Below are positions 17,690-25,749 of a stretch of DNA of 64,000 nt, in pieces. Origin of the DNA: UBA1351 sp963677625 (lineage in GTDB: Bacteria; Bacillota; Clostridia; Lachnospirales; Vallitaleaceae); the NCBI GenBank assembly GCA_963677625.2, contig CAXXSW010000005.1, positions 60,998-124,997 of the forward strand, given 5' to 3'. Position numbers and translations under genes: made by a program. Within the stretch, counting starts at the first letter, position 1. The number at the start of each line of letters is the position of its first letter. Under the pieces are notes generated by a model. The model was not told the origin of the DNA, did no database searches, and worked only from the letters and a program-made list of their open reading frames with translations.

Positions 17690-20002
17690 TTATAGGTTTT
17701 TAGATTTGGCAAGAGCCATCAAAACTTTTTCCGGTGTAATCGGAAGCGTATCAATCCTAACACCAATAGCATTGCTTACGGCATTAGCAATAGCAGCAGG
17801 TGGTGTATCAATACCAATTTCACCAACTGACTTGGCTCCATATGGACCACTTTCTTCATATGTTTCCGCAAATTCTACCTGCATATGAGTAACTTCTTTA
17901 CGGGTTGGAATTCTGTAATTCATAAAGTTATTGGTAATCTGACGTCCTTTGTCATTAATAATGACTTCTTCATACATAGCCATACCAATACCTTGAACCA
18001 AACCACCCTGGACCTGACCAAGGGCCAGATGAGGATTTAATGGTGTACCACAGTCAACGACGGCAACATAATCAAGTACTTGAACTTTTCCTGTAAGAGT
18101 ATCCACTTCCACTTCAGCAAAGCCTGCCATAAATGGTGGCGGTGACTTGGTTCCAACATAAGATCCATCCGCAACCAACTGCTTCTGATCTTCACTATAT
18201 GTTAAACGATTACCTAGTTCAGCTAAGGTAATTTCTTGACTGCCGTCTTTAGTCTTAATAAGTAAACCTTCGTAAGAGATTTCACTAACATCCACACCAA
18301 AAGTATGGGCTGCCTCCTTAATCAATAGACTTCTCATCTTGTCTCCTGCATTTTTAACAGCATTTCCGGAAACATAAGTAGTCGATGATGCATAAGCGCC
18401 TGTATCAAAAGGGGTCAGGTCTGTGTCTGAAGAATAGACAACTATTTTTTCAAGTGGCACCATAAGTGCTTCAGCTGCAATTTGGGATAAAACTGTATCT
18501 GAGCCTTGGCCGATATCTGTAGCTCCGATTAAAAGATTGAAAAAGCCGTCATCATTGAACTTAAGAATTGCCCCAGCCATATCAATATAAGGGATTCCTG
18601 ATCCCTGCATAGCTATAGCCATTCCAACACCTTTCACCTTCCTCCCCTCATTGATTCTTGGATATTTGTCCTTCCACTCTATCAGTTCCATACCGCGCTC
18701 TACACAGTAATCTAGCTTACAACTTTCCATATACATGGCTGTACCTTCTGTACCTTCTCCCATGATTTCAAAAATCGGTGAGGTCTGCCCCTGACCTATC
18801 ATATTTTTTTGTCTGAAAGCTATGGGATCATAACCCATTTTTTCACACAAGATATCCACACAAGATTCAAGAGCAAAGTTACCTTGAATAGCTCCATATC
18901 CCCGGTAGGCTCCACCTGGTGTATGATTGGTATAGACAATATCTCCTGTAAAACGAACGGAATCAACCTTATTATAAAGAGGTAAAACCTTGGAACCAGC
19001 CACCATAAAAACAGTCAGGGCATGTTCACCATATGCACCAGTATCTGACAAAATGTTTACATCAAGTGCTTTCATAGTTCCGTCATTCATGGCGCCAATT
19101 TTTACCCGGATTCGCATAGGGTGTCTAGAAAAAGTTGATTCAAAAACCTCTTCACGATTATAAACAATCTTACAAGGCTTACCAGTCTTTAAGGTAATAG
19201 CAGCCAATAGCATTTCTCCATGGACACATTGTTTACCTCCAAAGCCACCTCCAACCCTAGGTTTTATTACTCGAATTTTACTAAGTGGATAATCAAGCGC
19301 CATGGAAATAATCCGTCGGATATGCCACGGAGTCTGAGTTGATGAGTGGATAATCAAACGACCTTGATAATCAATAAAGGCGTTGGCATTATGAGGTTCC
19401 ATCATTGCATGAGCTTGAGCTTGAGTATAAAACGTATGCTCTACAACGACATCACAAGCTTCAAAATCCTTGTCTACATTGCCTATATTCATCTGATAGG
19501 ATGCTGCAATATTCCGCTTAGGCTCAAAGCCAATAGGAAACATCTCGTGACATTCATCTTCCTTATGTATGATAGACGGATTATCAATAGCTTTCTCAAA
19601 ATCAAGTATAGGCTCAAGGACTTCATAATCAACCTGAATCATATTCAATGCTTGGTCACAAAGCTGACTAGTTACTGCAGCAACCGCCAGAACCTCATCT
19701 CCCACATGTCTAACAACATCATCAAGAACAAACTTATCATGGGGGGAAGGTTCAGGATAGCCCTGTCCCGCCCTCGTTACAGCAATACGCTTAAAATCTT
19801 TGTGGGTGACAATACATTCAACACCAGGTATTTGATCAGCACCATTTAAATGAATATCTGTAATCTTTGCAAATGGGTGTGGGCTTCTAAGAACCTTAAT
19901 AATAAGAGCTCCTGGATCTGCATAATCATCTGTAAAACCGGATTTACCAGTCATCATACCTTTGCCATCAACAGATGGATGGTCTTTCCCGATACATTGC
20001 AT
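17690..20002 (-). CDS. xdhD: XdhD-like molybdenum-binding hydroxylase subunit
   Basis: A 770-residue Mo-cofactor subunit. It shows VGGGFGGKQ, PGGAYRGYGAIQGNFA, ATDIGQGSDTVLSQIAAEAL and SGPYGAKSVGEIGIDTPPA. Several segments resemble the Mo part of E. coli XdhD more than XdhA: IAMQGSGIPYIDMAGA, FDTGAYASSTTYVSGNA and NIAASYQMNIGNVDKDF. In E. coli XdhD the 2Fe-2S and Mo parts are fused; here they are separate genes sharing a TAATG stop-start. XdhD is considered a selenium-dependent hydroxylase in E. coli. No selenocysteine codon is seen here, consistent with a labile Se cofactor rather than Sec. Likely substrate: a purine such as hypoxanthine, xanthine or a dioxopurine (inferred). Confidence 0.88.
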   Translation of the reverse strand: MQCIGKDHPSVDGKGMMTGKSGFTDDYADPGALIIKVLRSPHPFAKITDIHLNGADQIPGVECIVTHKDFKRIAVTRAGQGYPEPSPHDKFVLDDVVRHVGDEVLAVAAVTSQLCDQALNMIQVDYEVLEPILDFEKAIDNPSIIHKEDECHEMFPIGFEPKRNIAASYQMNIGNVDKDFEACDVVVEHTFYTQAQAHAMMEPHNANAFIDYQGRLIIHSSTQTPWHIRRIISMALDYPLSKIRVIKPRVGGGFGGKQCVHGEMLLAAITLKTGKPCKIVYNREEVFESTFSRHPMRIRVKIGAMNDGTMKALDVNILSDTGAYGEHALTVFMVAGSKVLPLYNKVDSVRFTGDIVYTNHTPGGAYRGYGAIQGNFALESCVDILCEKMGYDPIAFRQKNMIGQGQTSPIFEIMGEGTEGTAMYMESCKLDYCVERGMELIEWKDKYPRINEGRKVKGVGMAIAMQGSGIPYIDMAGAILKFNDDGFFNLLIGATDIGQGSDTVLSQIAAEALMVPLEKIVVYSSDTDLTPFDTGAYASSTTYVSGNAVKNAGDKMRSLLIKEAAHTFGVDVSEISYEGLLIKTKDGSQEITLAELGNRLTYSEDQKQLVADGSYVGTKSPPPFMAGFAEVEVDTLTGKVQVLDYVAVVDCGTPLNPHLALGQVQGGLVQGIGMAMYEEVIINDKGRQITNNFMNYRIPTRKEVTHMQVEFAETYEESGPYGAKSVGEIGIDTPPAAIANAVSNAIGVRIDTLPITPEKVLMALAKSKNL

Positions 20003-20451
20003 TATTCCACCTCCATATATTTTCTAAGAACAACTTGTTGTCCCTCATAACCGGAACAACGACAAAGATTTCCTACCATATAATTACGAATGGCATGATC
20101 ATCAGGATTTTCCAGTTTATTTTTCATAGCAAAAGCCGTTAAAATAAAACCCGGGCTACAATAGGAACATTGGTCTGATCCTTCCTGAACCAAAAGGTCG
20201 GCCAAGTGTTCAGCTTCTTCTTTAATCCCTTCAATAGTTGTAATTTTGTGTCCAACAGCCTTTGCTGTAAAGTATGAACAGGAAGCTGTAGGGTTTCCAT
20301 CTACCAAGATTGTACATACACCACAGGAAGTTGTTTCACAACCACGTCTTACACTAAAGAAACGAAGTTTTCTTAGTGTTTCAACAAGATACTCGTCAGG
20401 TTCAATCTTGATATCATAAGGTACTTCATTTACGGTAAGGGTTACAATCAT
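20002..20451 (-). CDS. 2Fe-2S subunit of the XdhD-like hydroxylase
   Basis: A 149-residue two-cluster subunit. Cluster 1 uses Cys38, Cys43, Cys46 and Cys58 (RRGCETTSCGVC). Cluster 2 uses Cys95, Cys98, Cys130 and Cys132 (DQCSYCSPGF and GNLCRCSGY). All eight ligands remain although the spacers differ from the standard CGEGECGAC and CGFCTPG. It shares ATGA with the FAD gene before it (4-base overlap) and TAATG with the Mo gene after it. It corresponds to the N-terminal part of E. coli XdhD, where as I recall the cysteines are lost. Confidence 0.92.
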   Translation of the reverse strand: MIVTLTVNEVPYDIKIEPDEYLVETLRKLRFFSVRRGCETTSCGVCTILVDGNPTASCSYFTAKAVGHKITTIEGIKEEAEHLADLLVQEGSDQCSYCSPGFILTAFAMKNKLENPDDHAIRNYMVGNLCRCSGYEGQQVVLRKYMEVE

Positions 20452-21236
20452 TTCAGTACCTCCTTCATACCATCTGCTATTAAGGCAATGGCTAATTGTC
20501 GTCTGTATTCTTTGGATCCTCTGTGGTTAGTGCCAAAAATGTAAGCATCTGCTATTGACTGAGCCAAGTCATGTAGTGACTGATGGTCTTTGTATACTTT
20601 CTTGACTTCTTCCAGAGACTTCACCACAAGCTTGGCTCCTCCAGGTCTAGCTCCTACAACAATTCTAATATTATCCCCATCTACAGCTAACGCAACATTT
20701 AGTACGGCAAAATCAATACTAGTCTTCTTAAAGGTTTCAAAACTTGCAGCCATAATTTTTTTAGGAATAATAACTTCCACTAAAATATCCTTTATCCGCC
20801 CCTTGGTGGACAAATAATCCTCAAGAGTCATGACTCCCTCCTGATAAAATCTCAATCTTGCGTCAAGGGCTAATAGGGAAGGAATAAGGTCAGAAAACCC
20901 ATACTTCCCACAAACCGTCCCTCCTAGGGTAGCAATGCTTCGAACTTGAACCCCCATAATCAATGATGCGCTTTTTGAAAGAATTCCACTACCGTATCCA
21001 GCTACTAAGGGGCTAAATTCCAAATCATATAAACTTGTCATAGCACCAATAACTAATCCATCATCATTTTCTTTGATGTACGACAATCCAAGATGGTCCA
21101 TATCAATGCCCACTTCTTTTTTGAGATTTCCAAGTTTTAGCCAGGCTCCACCAGCGATAATGACTCCGTCTTTTTCCTTATACAGATCCATGGCTTCTTC
21201 TAATGTTTCCGGTTTCCTGTAATCCAATAATTTCAC
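20448..21236 (-). CDS. ygfM: YgfM-like FAD subunit of the XdhD-like hydroxylase
   Basis: A 262-residue FAD-binding subunit, shorter than the 300-residue paralogue at 9047-9949 and close to the roughly 259 residues of E. coli YgfM. FAD signatures are VIIAGGAWLKLG, VIGAMTSLYDL and VQVRSIATLGGTVCGKYG. The second loop reads GGTVCGKYG instead of GGNIGNASPAGD, a divergent flavin loop also expected in YgfM. The start is GTG 21236, whose G is the last base of the mocA TAG; GGAGAGG precedes it. It forms a trimeric hydroxylase with the two following genes. Confidence 0.87.
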   Translation of the reverse strand: MKLLDYRKPETLEEAMDLYKEKDGVIIAGGAWLKLGNLKKEVGIDMDHLGLSYIKENDDGLVIGAMTSLYDLEFSPLVAGYGSGILSKSASLIMGVQVRSIATLGGTVCGKYGFSDLIPSLLALDARLRFYQEGVMTLEDYLSTKGRIKDILVEVIIPKKIMAASFETFKKTSIDFAVLNVALAVDGDNIRIVVGARPGGAKLVVKSLEEVKKVYKDHQSLHDLAQSIADAYIFGTNHRGSKEYRRQLAIALIADGMKEVLK

Positions 21237-21805
21237 TATACCTCTCCTTCCAATCTTCCTTTCAACTGATAATAATCTTCCTTACGGTCCATGTCCCATA
21301 GAATGCTTTCATCCTCTACAGGAACCTCTGTCACCATACATGTGTCTCTAAATTTTTTTAGGTTAGAATCTAATGCTTGCTTTTTTAATCGCTTAACTGC
21401 AGATGCATTAAGTAAAACAGGGTGACCTCTTTTTCCATTAAAAACAGGTACAAGAAACTCGCCTTGGCATGCAGCCAGAGCGTCTATACTTGATTGCTTA
21501 AGAAGAGGATAATCACCAGGACATATAAAGCATGCATCATTGACTTCACGTATTCCACGCATAACAGATGAGAACATACCCAACTGGTAGTCCTCGTTGT
21601 AAAGTACCGAGACTTTTTCCTCGTCTTTAAGCAAATCTTTAATTGTATGATAATAGTGGCCACCAACGACAAGAATCCTGTCACATCGGTGTCTAAAGGC
21701 ATCAATGGTCCACAAAAGAACCGGTTTCCCCTGAATTTCCAGTTCCATTTTATTACTGCCCATTCGGCTTGAATAGCCTCCTGCCAGTATAATTACCTCA
21801 AACAT
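21236..21805 (-). CDS. mocA: MocA-like molybdenum cofactor nucleotidyltransferase
   Basis: A 189-residue MobA-like NTP transferase. LAGGYSSRMGSNKMEL at the N-terminus is the nucleotide/phosphate-binding signature. FICPGDYPLL holds the metal-binding Asp. LGMFSSVMRGI and GKRGHPVLL are typical of the MocA/YgfJ group, which makes the cytosine dinucleotide form of Moco for xanthine-dehydrogenase-type enzymes. It is the first gene of the purine operon, about 225 bases downstream of the promoter, and is coupled to the FAD subunit by a one-base overlap. Its ribosome site (AGGTG) is weak and lies at the edge of a hairpin. The role is to supply cofactor for the two hydroxylases encoded downstream. Confidence 0.88.
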   Translation of the reverse strand: MFEVIILAGGYSSRMGSNKMELEIQGKPVLLWTIDAFRHRCDRILVVGGHYYHTIKDLLKDEEKVSVLYNEDYQLGMFSSVMRGIREVNDACFICPGDYPLLKQSSIDALAACQGEFLVPVFNGKRGHPVLLNASAVKRLKKQALDSNLKKFRDTCMVTEVPVEDESILWDMDRKEDYYQLKGRLEGEV

Positions 21806-22030
21806 ACCAACACCTAACTTTCCGCCTTTAAGTTATAGGTTGTTTCTCTTCTGCCTGAGTATTCCAATAAAGCCATGTCTAAAAACATGTTCTCTATCGA
21901 ATGATGTCATCTATAGTTGTTGACTCATGATGTATATATGATATGTAATTCATCTTATTTGTAATGGATTCTTTTATCAACTTAGCCCATTGAATTCCAT
22001 TAGCAAAATTTAATCTCACTAAATTTATTT
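21806..22030 (-). promoter_or_regulatory. Long untranslated leader of the purine operon
   Basis: About 225 bases separate the promoter at 22037-22065 from mocA. No gene is seen. A bulged stem (CCTATAACTT with AAGTTAGG around a 9-base loop, about 21814-21840) ends next to the weak AGGTG ribosome site and could hide it. A second short stem (CATGT/ACATG, near 21875-21891) lies upstream. I could not match the classic purine riboswitch core, and no strong terminator is visible. It may carry post-transcriptional control. Confidence 0.4.
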
Positions 22031-22036
22031 AGTCTT

Positions 22037-22065
22037 ATTATACCTTTTCGCTTAAGATGTCGCAA
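22037..22065 (-). promoter_or_regulatory. Sigma-A promoter of the purine operon
   Basis: On the minus strand TTGCGA (22060-22065) and TATAAT (22037-22042) are separated by 17 bases. It is the only good promoter seen upstream of mocA and points into the operon. Its -35 region is about 28 bases from the divergent prfC promoter's -35. Confidence 0.65.
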
Positions 22066-22092
22066 TAGGACTTACAAAATCCTATGTTACTA

Positions 22093-22121
22093 TTTTCAAT
22101 ATGTCTTTACCATGATATAAT
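22093..22121 (+). promoter_or_regulatory. Promoter of prfC
   Basis: TTTTCA (22093-22098) and a perfect TATAAT (22116-22121) with 17-base spacing, ending 54 bases before the prfC start codon. It faces away from the purine promoter. Confidence 0.6.
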
Positions 22122-22175
22122 GGTATAGTTTGTAATCAGTAGAAAAGTCACGATTGTGCCAAAGAAAGGAAACAC

Positions 22176-23777
22176 ATGAATCCAACATATAAACATGCCG
22201 CCCATATAGAAAAGCGCAGAACTTTTGCAATTATATCTCATCCCGATGCTGGGAAAACAACTTTAACGGAAAAATTCCTCTTATATGGTGGTGCTATTCG
22301 TGAAGCCGGTTCTGTAAAGAGTCGTCGTTCCAACAAGCATGCTGTCAGTGACTGGATGGAAATAGAAAAAAAACGTGGTATCAGTGTTACCTCTTCTGTA
22401 CTTCAATTTAATTATGATGACTACTGTATCAATATTCTTGATACTCCCGGTCACCAGGATTTCTCAGAAGATACATATCGTACTCTCGTAGCTGCAGATA
22501 ACGCTGTCATGGTCATCGACTGTGCCAAAGGTGTAGAGGCCCAAACCAAGAAACTTTTTAAGGTTTGTAAGCTCCGAAATATACCCATATTTACTTTTAT
22601 CAATAAATTAGACCGTCAGGGTCAAGACCCCTATGAGTTACTGGAAGATTTAGAAAATGCATTAGGTATCCGAGGATGTCCTATGAATTGGCCAATCGGT
22701 ATGGGAAAAGACTTTAAGGGTGTCTATAATCGTGAAAACCAGGTCATTCAGCTTTTTGGAGATACCAATCACGGTCAGTCTAAAAATCAAGACCTTATCA
22801 TTAGTGTTCATGATGAAAAAGTTCCTGAACTTCTTAGTCCTGAACTCTATGACCAACTGATGGAAGACATTGAACTTCTTGATGAAGCCGGTGATCCCTT
22901 CGATCTTGATATGATTTTAAAAGGTGATCTGACTCCCGTGTTTTTTGGCTCTGCCCTAACAAATTTTGGTGTTGAACCTTTTCTAGAAGACTTCCTTAAG
23001 ATTTCAACTATTCCTATGCCTAGAAAATCCAACCTGGGACTAATCAACCCGGTTGACAACAATTTCAGTGGCTTTATTTTTAAGATTCAAGCCAATATGA
23101 ATCCAAACCATAGAGACCGTATTGCCTTCCTCCGTATTTGCTCCGGTAAATTTGAAAAAGGTATGATGGTTAACCATGTTCAAAAAGGTAAAAAAGTCAA
23201 ATTAGCTCAACCGACCCAGTTTATGGCCCAGGACAGGTCTATTGTTGATGAAGCCTACTCAGGTGATATTATTGGTATACATGACCCTGGTATTTACAAC
23301 ATTGGTGACACCCTTTGCCAAAATGGTCAGGGTATTGAGTATGCAGATATTCCTCAGTTTGCTCCTGAACACTTTATGAGAATATCAACAGTTAATGCCA
23401 TGAAACGCAAGCAGTTTTTAAAAGGAATTCAGCAATTATCCGAAGAAGGTTCCATCCAGATTTTTAAACGTCCTTTTACTGGTTCAGAAGAAATTATTGT
23501 CGGCGTCGTTGGTGCCCTTCAATTTGAAGTTCTTGAATATCGGTTGAACAATGAATACAATGTAGAAATTTCCAAACAGCAACTCCCTCACAGATACATT
23601 CGATGGATTGACCAGGAAAACTTTGATGCAAAATCCTTCAAAGGAACCATGGACTCTATGTTAGTATATAGCGAAAAGGAAGCACCCGTGGTCCTCTTCC
23701 AATATGAGTGGTCCGTAAAACAGACTTTAGAAAAAAATAAGGGATTGAGTCTTAGAGAAACTTCTTCCACTTTCTAG
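22176..23777 (+). CDS. prfC: Peptide chain release factor 3
   Basis: A 533-residue translational GTPase that recycles RF1/RF2 from the ribosome after peptide release. The G1 motif is ISHPDAGKTTLTEKFL, G2 falls in RGISVTSSVLQF, G3 is DTPGHQDFSEDTYR, and G4 is FINKLDR. A beta-barrel and a C-terminal RF3-specific domain follow, with the ending FQYEWSVKQTLEKNKGL. Length is normal. It has its own promoter and a strong terminator, so it is a single-gene unit, unrelated to the divergent purine operon. Confidence 0.96.
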   Translation: MNPTYKHAAHIEKRRTFAIISHPDAGKTTLTEKFLLYGGAIREAGSVKSRRSNKHAVSDWMEIEKKRGISVTSSVLQFNYDDYCINILDTPGHQDFSEDTYRTLVAADNAVMVIDCAKGVEAQTKKLFKVCKLRNIPIFTFINKLDRQGQDPYELLEDLENALGIRGCPMNWPIGMGKDFKGVYNRENQVIQLFGDTNHGQSKNQDLIISVHDEKVPELLSPELYDQLMEDIELLDEAGDPFDLDMILKGDLTPVFFGSALTNFGVEPFLEDFLKISTIPMPRKSNLGLINPVDNNFSGFIFKIQANMNPNHRDRIAFLRICSGKFEKGMMVNHVQKGKKVKLAQPTQFMAQDRSIVDEAYSGDIIGIHDPGIYNIGDTLCQNGQGIEYADIPQFAPEHFMRISTVNAMKRKQFLKGIQQLSEEGSIQIFKRPFTGSEEIIVGVVGALQFEVLEYRLNNEYNVEISKQQLPHRYIRWIDQENFDAKSFKGTMDSMLVYSEKEAPVVLFQYEWSVKQTLEKNKGLSLRETSSTF

Positions 23778-23778
23778 A

Positions 23779-23810
23779 ATTAAAAAGGTTGTTAATACAA
23801 CCTTTTTAAT
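23779..23810 (+). terminator. Rho-independent terminator of prfC
   Basis: A perfect 14-base inverted repeat (ATTAAAAAGGTTGT and its complement) with loop TAAT and a built-in T5 run starts one base after the prfC stop codon. Confidence 0.85.
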
Positions 23811-23979
23811 TCATTTACCGACTTTTGTATTTCATTGAATCCTCCATTCGATTATTGGACTATTACAACTAATCTCGCATGGAGTACCTATTGACATTCT
23901 TTTCCCTTACGTACATTCTATTACATCTTTTATCAACCATTTATCTAATATAATTCATATTTTTTTTACAATTATTCCA

Positions 23980-24009
23980 TTCAACTCCCATTATAAACCA
24001 TGCTATAAT
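23980..24009 (+). promoter_or_regulatory. Probable promoter of the diguanylate cyclase gene
   Basis: TTCAAC (23980-23985) and TATAAT (24004-24009) with 18-base spacing lie just before the ribosome site GAGGTG. The -35 is a moderate match only. The preceding 23811-23979 stretch is AT-rich with no feature that I can support. Confidence 0.4.
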
Positions 24010-24027
24010 AGATATGAGGTGTTAATA

Positions 24028-25179
24028 ATGAAAAAAATAATGGACATGTTGAGAAGTCTATTTGTAGTAGAAGCTACTGATAATAAAGAATTTAAACGCT
24101 ATACCTTAGAAAAAACAGCTAAAAGAGGTACCATCTTTGCTGTCTTTATTCTTCTTGTAGAAATTCTTATGATTAGTCTGACCTTCATCATACCTGAATA
24201 TTTTATTGAAAATTTAATTCAATTATACCGAATTCATTATTATGTACTCGCAGGAATTTCCTTATCTGGCATCTTCTTTTTTCTTTTGTTCAAGTCAGGA
24301 AGAATCAAATCAATAGTCCTGTTAGAGTATTTTCTTATGGTTAATGTGATTCTTTGCTTAAGCTGGGGGGCATCCGTCTCATTGTTGGATCAAGTGAACA
24401 GTTCTCACATTGCCGTATACCTAACCTTTATGATTCTATTGGCAGTAGGTGCGCTACTTCCTCCTAGCAAAATGGCTTCTATACTGGTTTCAGTTGAAGT
24501 CCTATTCATCATCCTATTACCCTATTACCAACAAAACAGTGATTTTCTTTTTAGTATTAGACTAAATTCGTCCTTTTTTCTTCTCTTTGCCTTTGTTATT
24601 GCACGTCAATTTTATGCAGAGGAATACTTGAACTTCAAAAAGGACATATTAATTCAGGAACAAAATAATTCCTTAACCAAACAAAATGCAAGGCTAATGT
24701 ATCTCAACAGTATTGATCCATTGACCAATCTTTACAATCGACAAAGTCTAGATAACGTTTTGGCAAGCTTATGGGAAAGTAGTGACCACCAAGATAAGGC
24801 CCTTCATGTCTTTATGATGGATGTTGACCGATTTAAGTCTTTTAATGACAACCACGGTCACATCGCTGGTGATCATTGCCTAATTATGATTGGTCAGGTA
24901 CTTAATGATGTAGCAAAGGACTATCATGGTTATGCCTTTCGTTATGGTGGTGATGAATTTCTCTTTTTATTAATATCCGATGATAAGGATCAAATAAATA
25001 AAATCATAGACCATATTTACACCAAAATCGAAAACAGTCCAATTCAAACTGACCATACCTTATTCTATACTAAGATTAGCCTAGGACATGGTAGTGGTAA
25101 AATCAATTCAGACACTAATCCTTGGGATATTATACACATGGCTGATCAAAAACTTTATATCTACAAAACTCAAAAATGA
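24028..25179 (+). CDS. Membrane-bound diguanylate cyclase (GGDEF)
   Basis: A 383-residue protein. Residues 30-200 hold about six predicted membrane helices acting as an integral sensory module. A short coiled linker (KKDILIQEQNNSLTKQNARL) leads to a C-terminal GGDEF domain. The catalytic signature FRYGGDEFLFLL is intact, as are IDPLTNLYNR and MDVDRFKSFND, so c-di-GMP synthesis is expected. There is no RxxD product-inhibition site just before GGDEF. The frame opens at GTG 24019, but ATG 24028 has the better-spaced GAGGTG. The gene is monocistronic. The signal sensed is unknown. Confidence 0.88.
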   Translation: MKKIMDMLRSLFVVEATDNKEFKRYTLEKTAKRGTIFAVFILLVEILMISLTFIIPEYFIENLIQLYRIHYYVLAGISLSGIFFFLLFKSGRIKSIVLLEYFLMVNVILCLSWGASVSLLDQVNSSHIAVYLTFMILLAVGALLPPSKMASILVSVEVLFIILLPYYQQNSDFLFSIRLNSSFFLLFAFVIARQFYAEEYLNFKKDILIQEQNNSLTKQNARLMYLNSIDPLTNLYNRQSLDNVLASLWESSDHQDKALHVFMMDVDRFKSFNDNHGHIAGDHCLIMIGQVLNDVAKDYHGYAFRYGGDEFLFLLISDDKDQINKIIDHIYTKIENSPIQTDHTLFYTKISLGHGSGKINSDTNPWDIIHMADQKLYIYKTQK

Positions 25180-25204
25180 CATTTGTCACAAGACACATGA
25201 CAAA
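25177..25204. repeat. TGACA/TGTCA inverted repeats after the cyclase gene
   Basis: Three copies of the same pentamer are arranged TGACA-TT-TGTCA-(11 bases)-TGACA, beginning at the stop codon of the cyclase gene. The outer 7-base arms TTTGTCA and TGACAAA (25182-25188, 25198-25204) are perfectly inverted. They lie just upstream of the next promoter and could be an operator or part of a weak hairpin. Confidence 0.35.
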
Positions 25205-25210
25205 AGCTAC

Positions 25211-25239
25211 TTTTCATATAGCCTAATATCTGATATGAT
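25211..25239 (+). promoter_or_regulatory. Promoter of the DUF4870-like gene
   Basis: TTTTCA (25211-25216) and TATGAT (25234-25239), 17-base spacing, 42 bases before the start codon; GGAGG precedes the ATG. Confidence 0.5.
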
Positions 25240-25281
25240 TAAACGGTAAAGGCATTTATAATTTAATATGGAGGAAATACT

Positions 25282-25614
25282 ATGTCAGATCAAGAAAATG
25301 TTGTTTTCACTCAAGAGGATATTGACCAAAACAAAACCATGGGTATCATTGCTTATTTCATCTTTTTCATTCCATTATTGGTTGAGCCAGCTAAGAATTC
25401 ACCATACGCTAAGTTTCATGCTAATCAAGGTTTAATAATTGTATTAGTCTATATTGCTTCATCAGTTATTGCAATTATTCCGGTTCTTGGTTGGATTGCA
25501 AGTCCTATCCTTTGGATTGCAGGCATTGTTTTATTCTTTATCGGTTTAATCGGTGCCATCAATGGAGAAGCTAAAGAACTTCCAATTGTAGGTCAATACA
25601 AATTAATTAAATAA
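25282..25614 (+). CDS. Small DUF4870/Tic20-like membrane protein
   Basis: A 110-residue protein with a charged acidic N-terminus (DQENVVFTQEDIDQNKTMG) and three predicted membrane helices (about residues 20-37, 49-70 and 74-92). YAKFHANQGLIIVLVY and a GEAKELPIVGQYKLIK tail are typical of the DUF4870 family. Function of the family is not established. It stands alone between a promoter and a terminator, so its expression is independent of its neighbours. Confidence 0.8.
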   Translation: MSDQENVVFTQEDIDQNKTMGIIAYFIFFIPLLVEPAKNSPYAKFHANQGLIIVLVYIASSVIAIIPVLGWIASPILWIAGIVLFFIGLIGAINGEAKELPIVGQYKLIK

Positions 25615-25620
25615 TCAACT

Positions 25621-25648
25621 AAAAGAGCTTCCTTTGAGGCTCTTTTTT
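25621..25648 (+). terminator. Rho-independent terminator
   Basis: AAAAGAGC pairs with GCTCTTTT around a short loop, followed by a T6 run, 6 bases past the DUF4870-like stop codon. Confidence 0.8.
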
Positions 25649-25749
25649 GATGCTTAACTTTCTGTTTTATGCTATGATATAAAGAACAAAACATAAGGGT
25701 ATAGATAAACCTCTTTTTATCCCATACCCAAACTACTCGGGAGGTAACC

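Noticed and set aside
20002..20451. Fe-S subunit as defective because of non-standard spacers
   Set aside because: All eight cysteine ligands are present; only the residues between them differ from the usual motif.
21806..22030. Purine riboswitch in the operon leader
   Set aside because: I searched for the conserved three-way-junction core and did not see it; only generic hairpins are visible.
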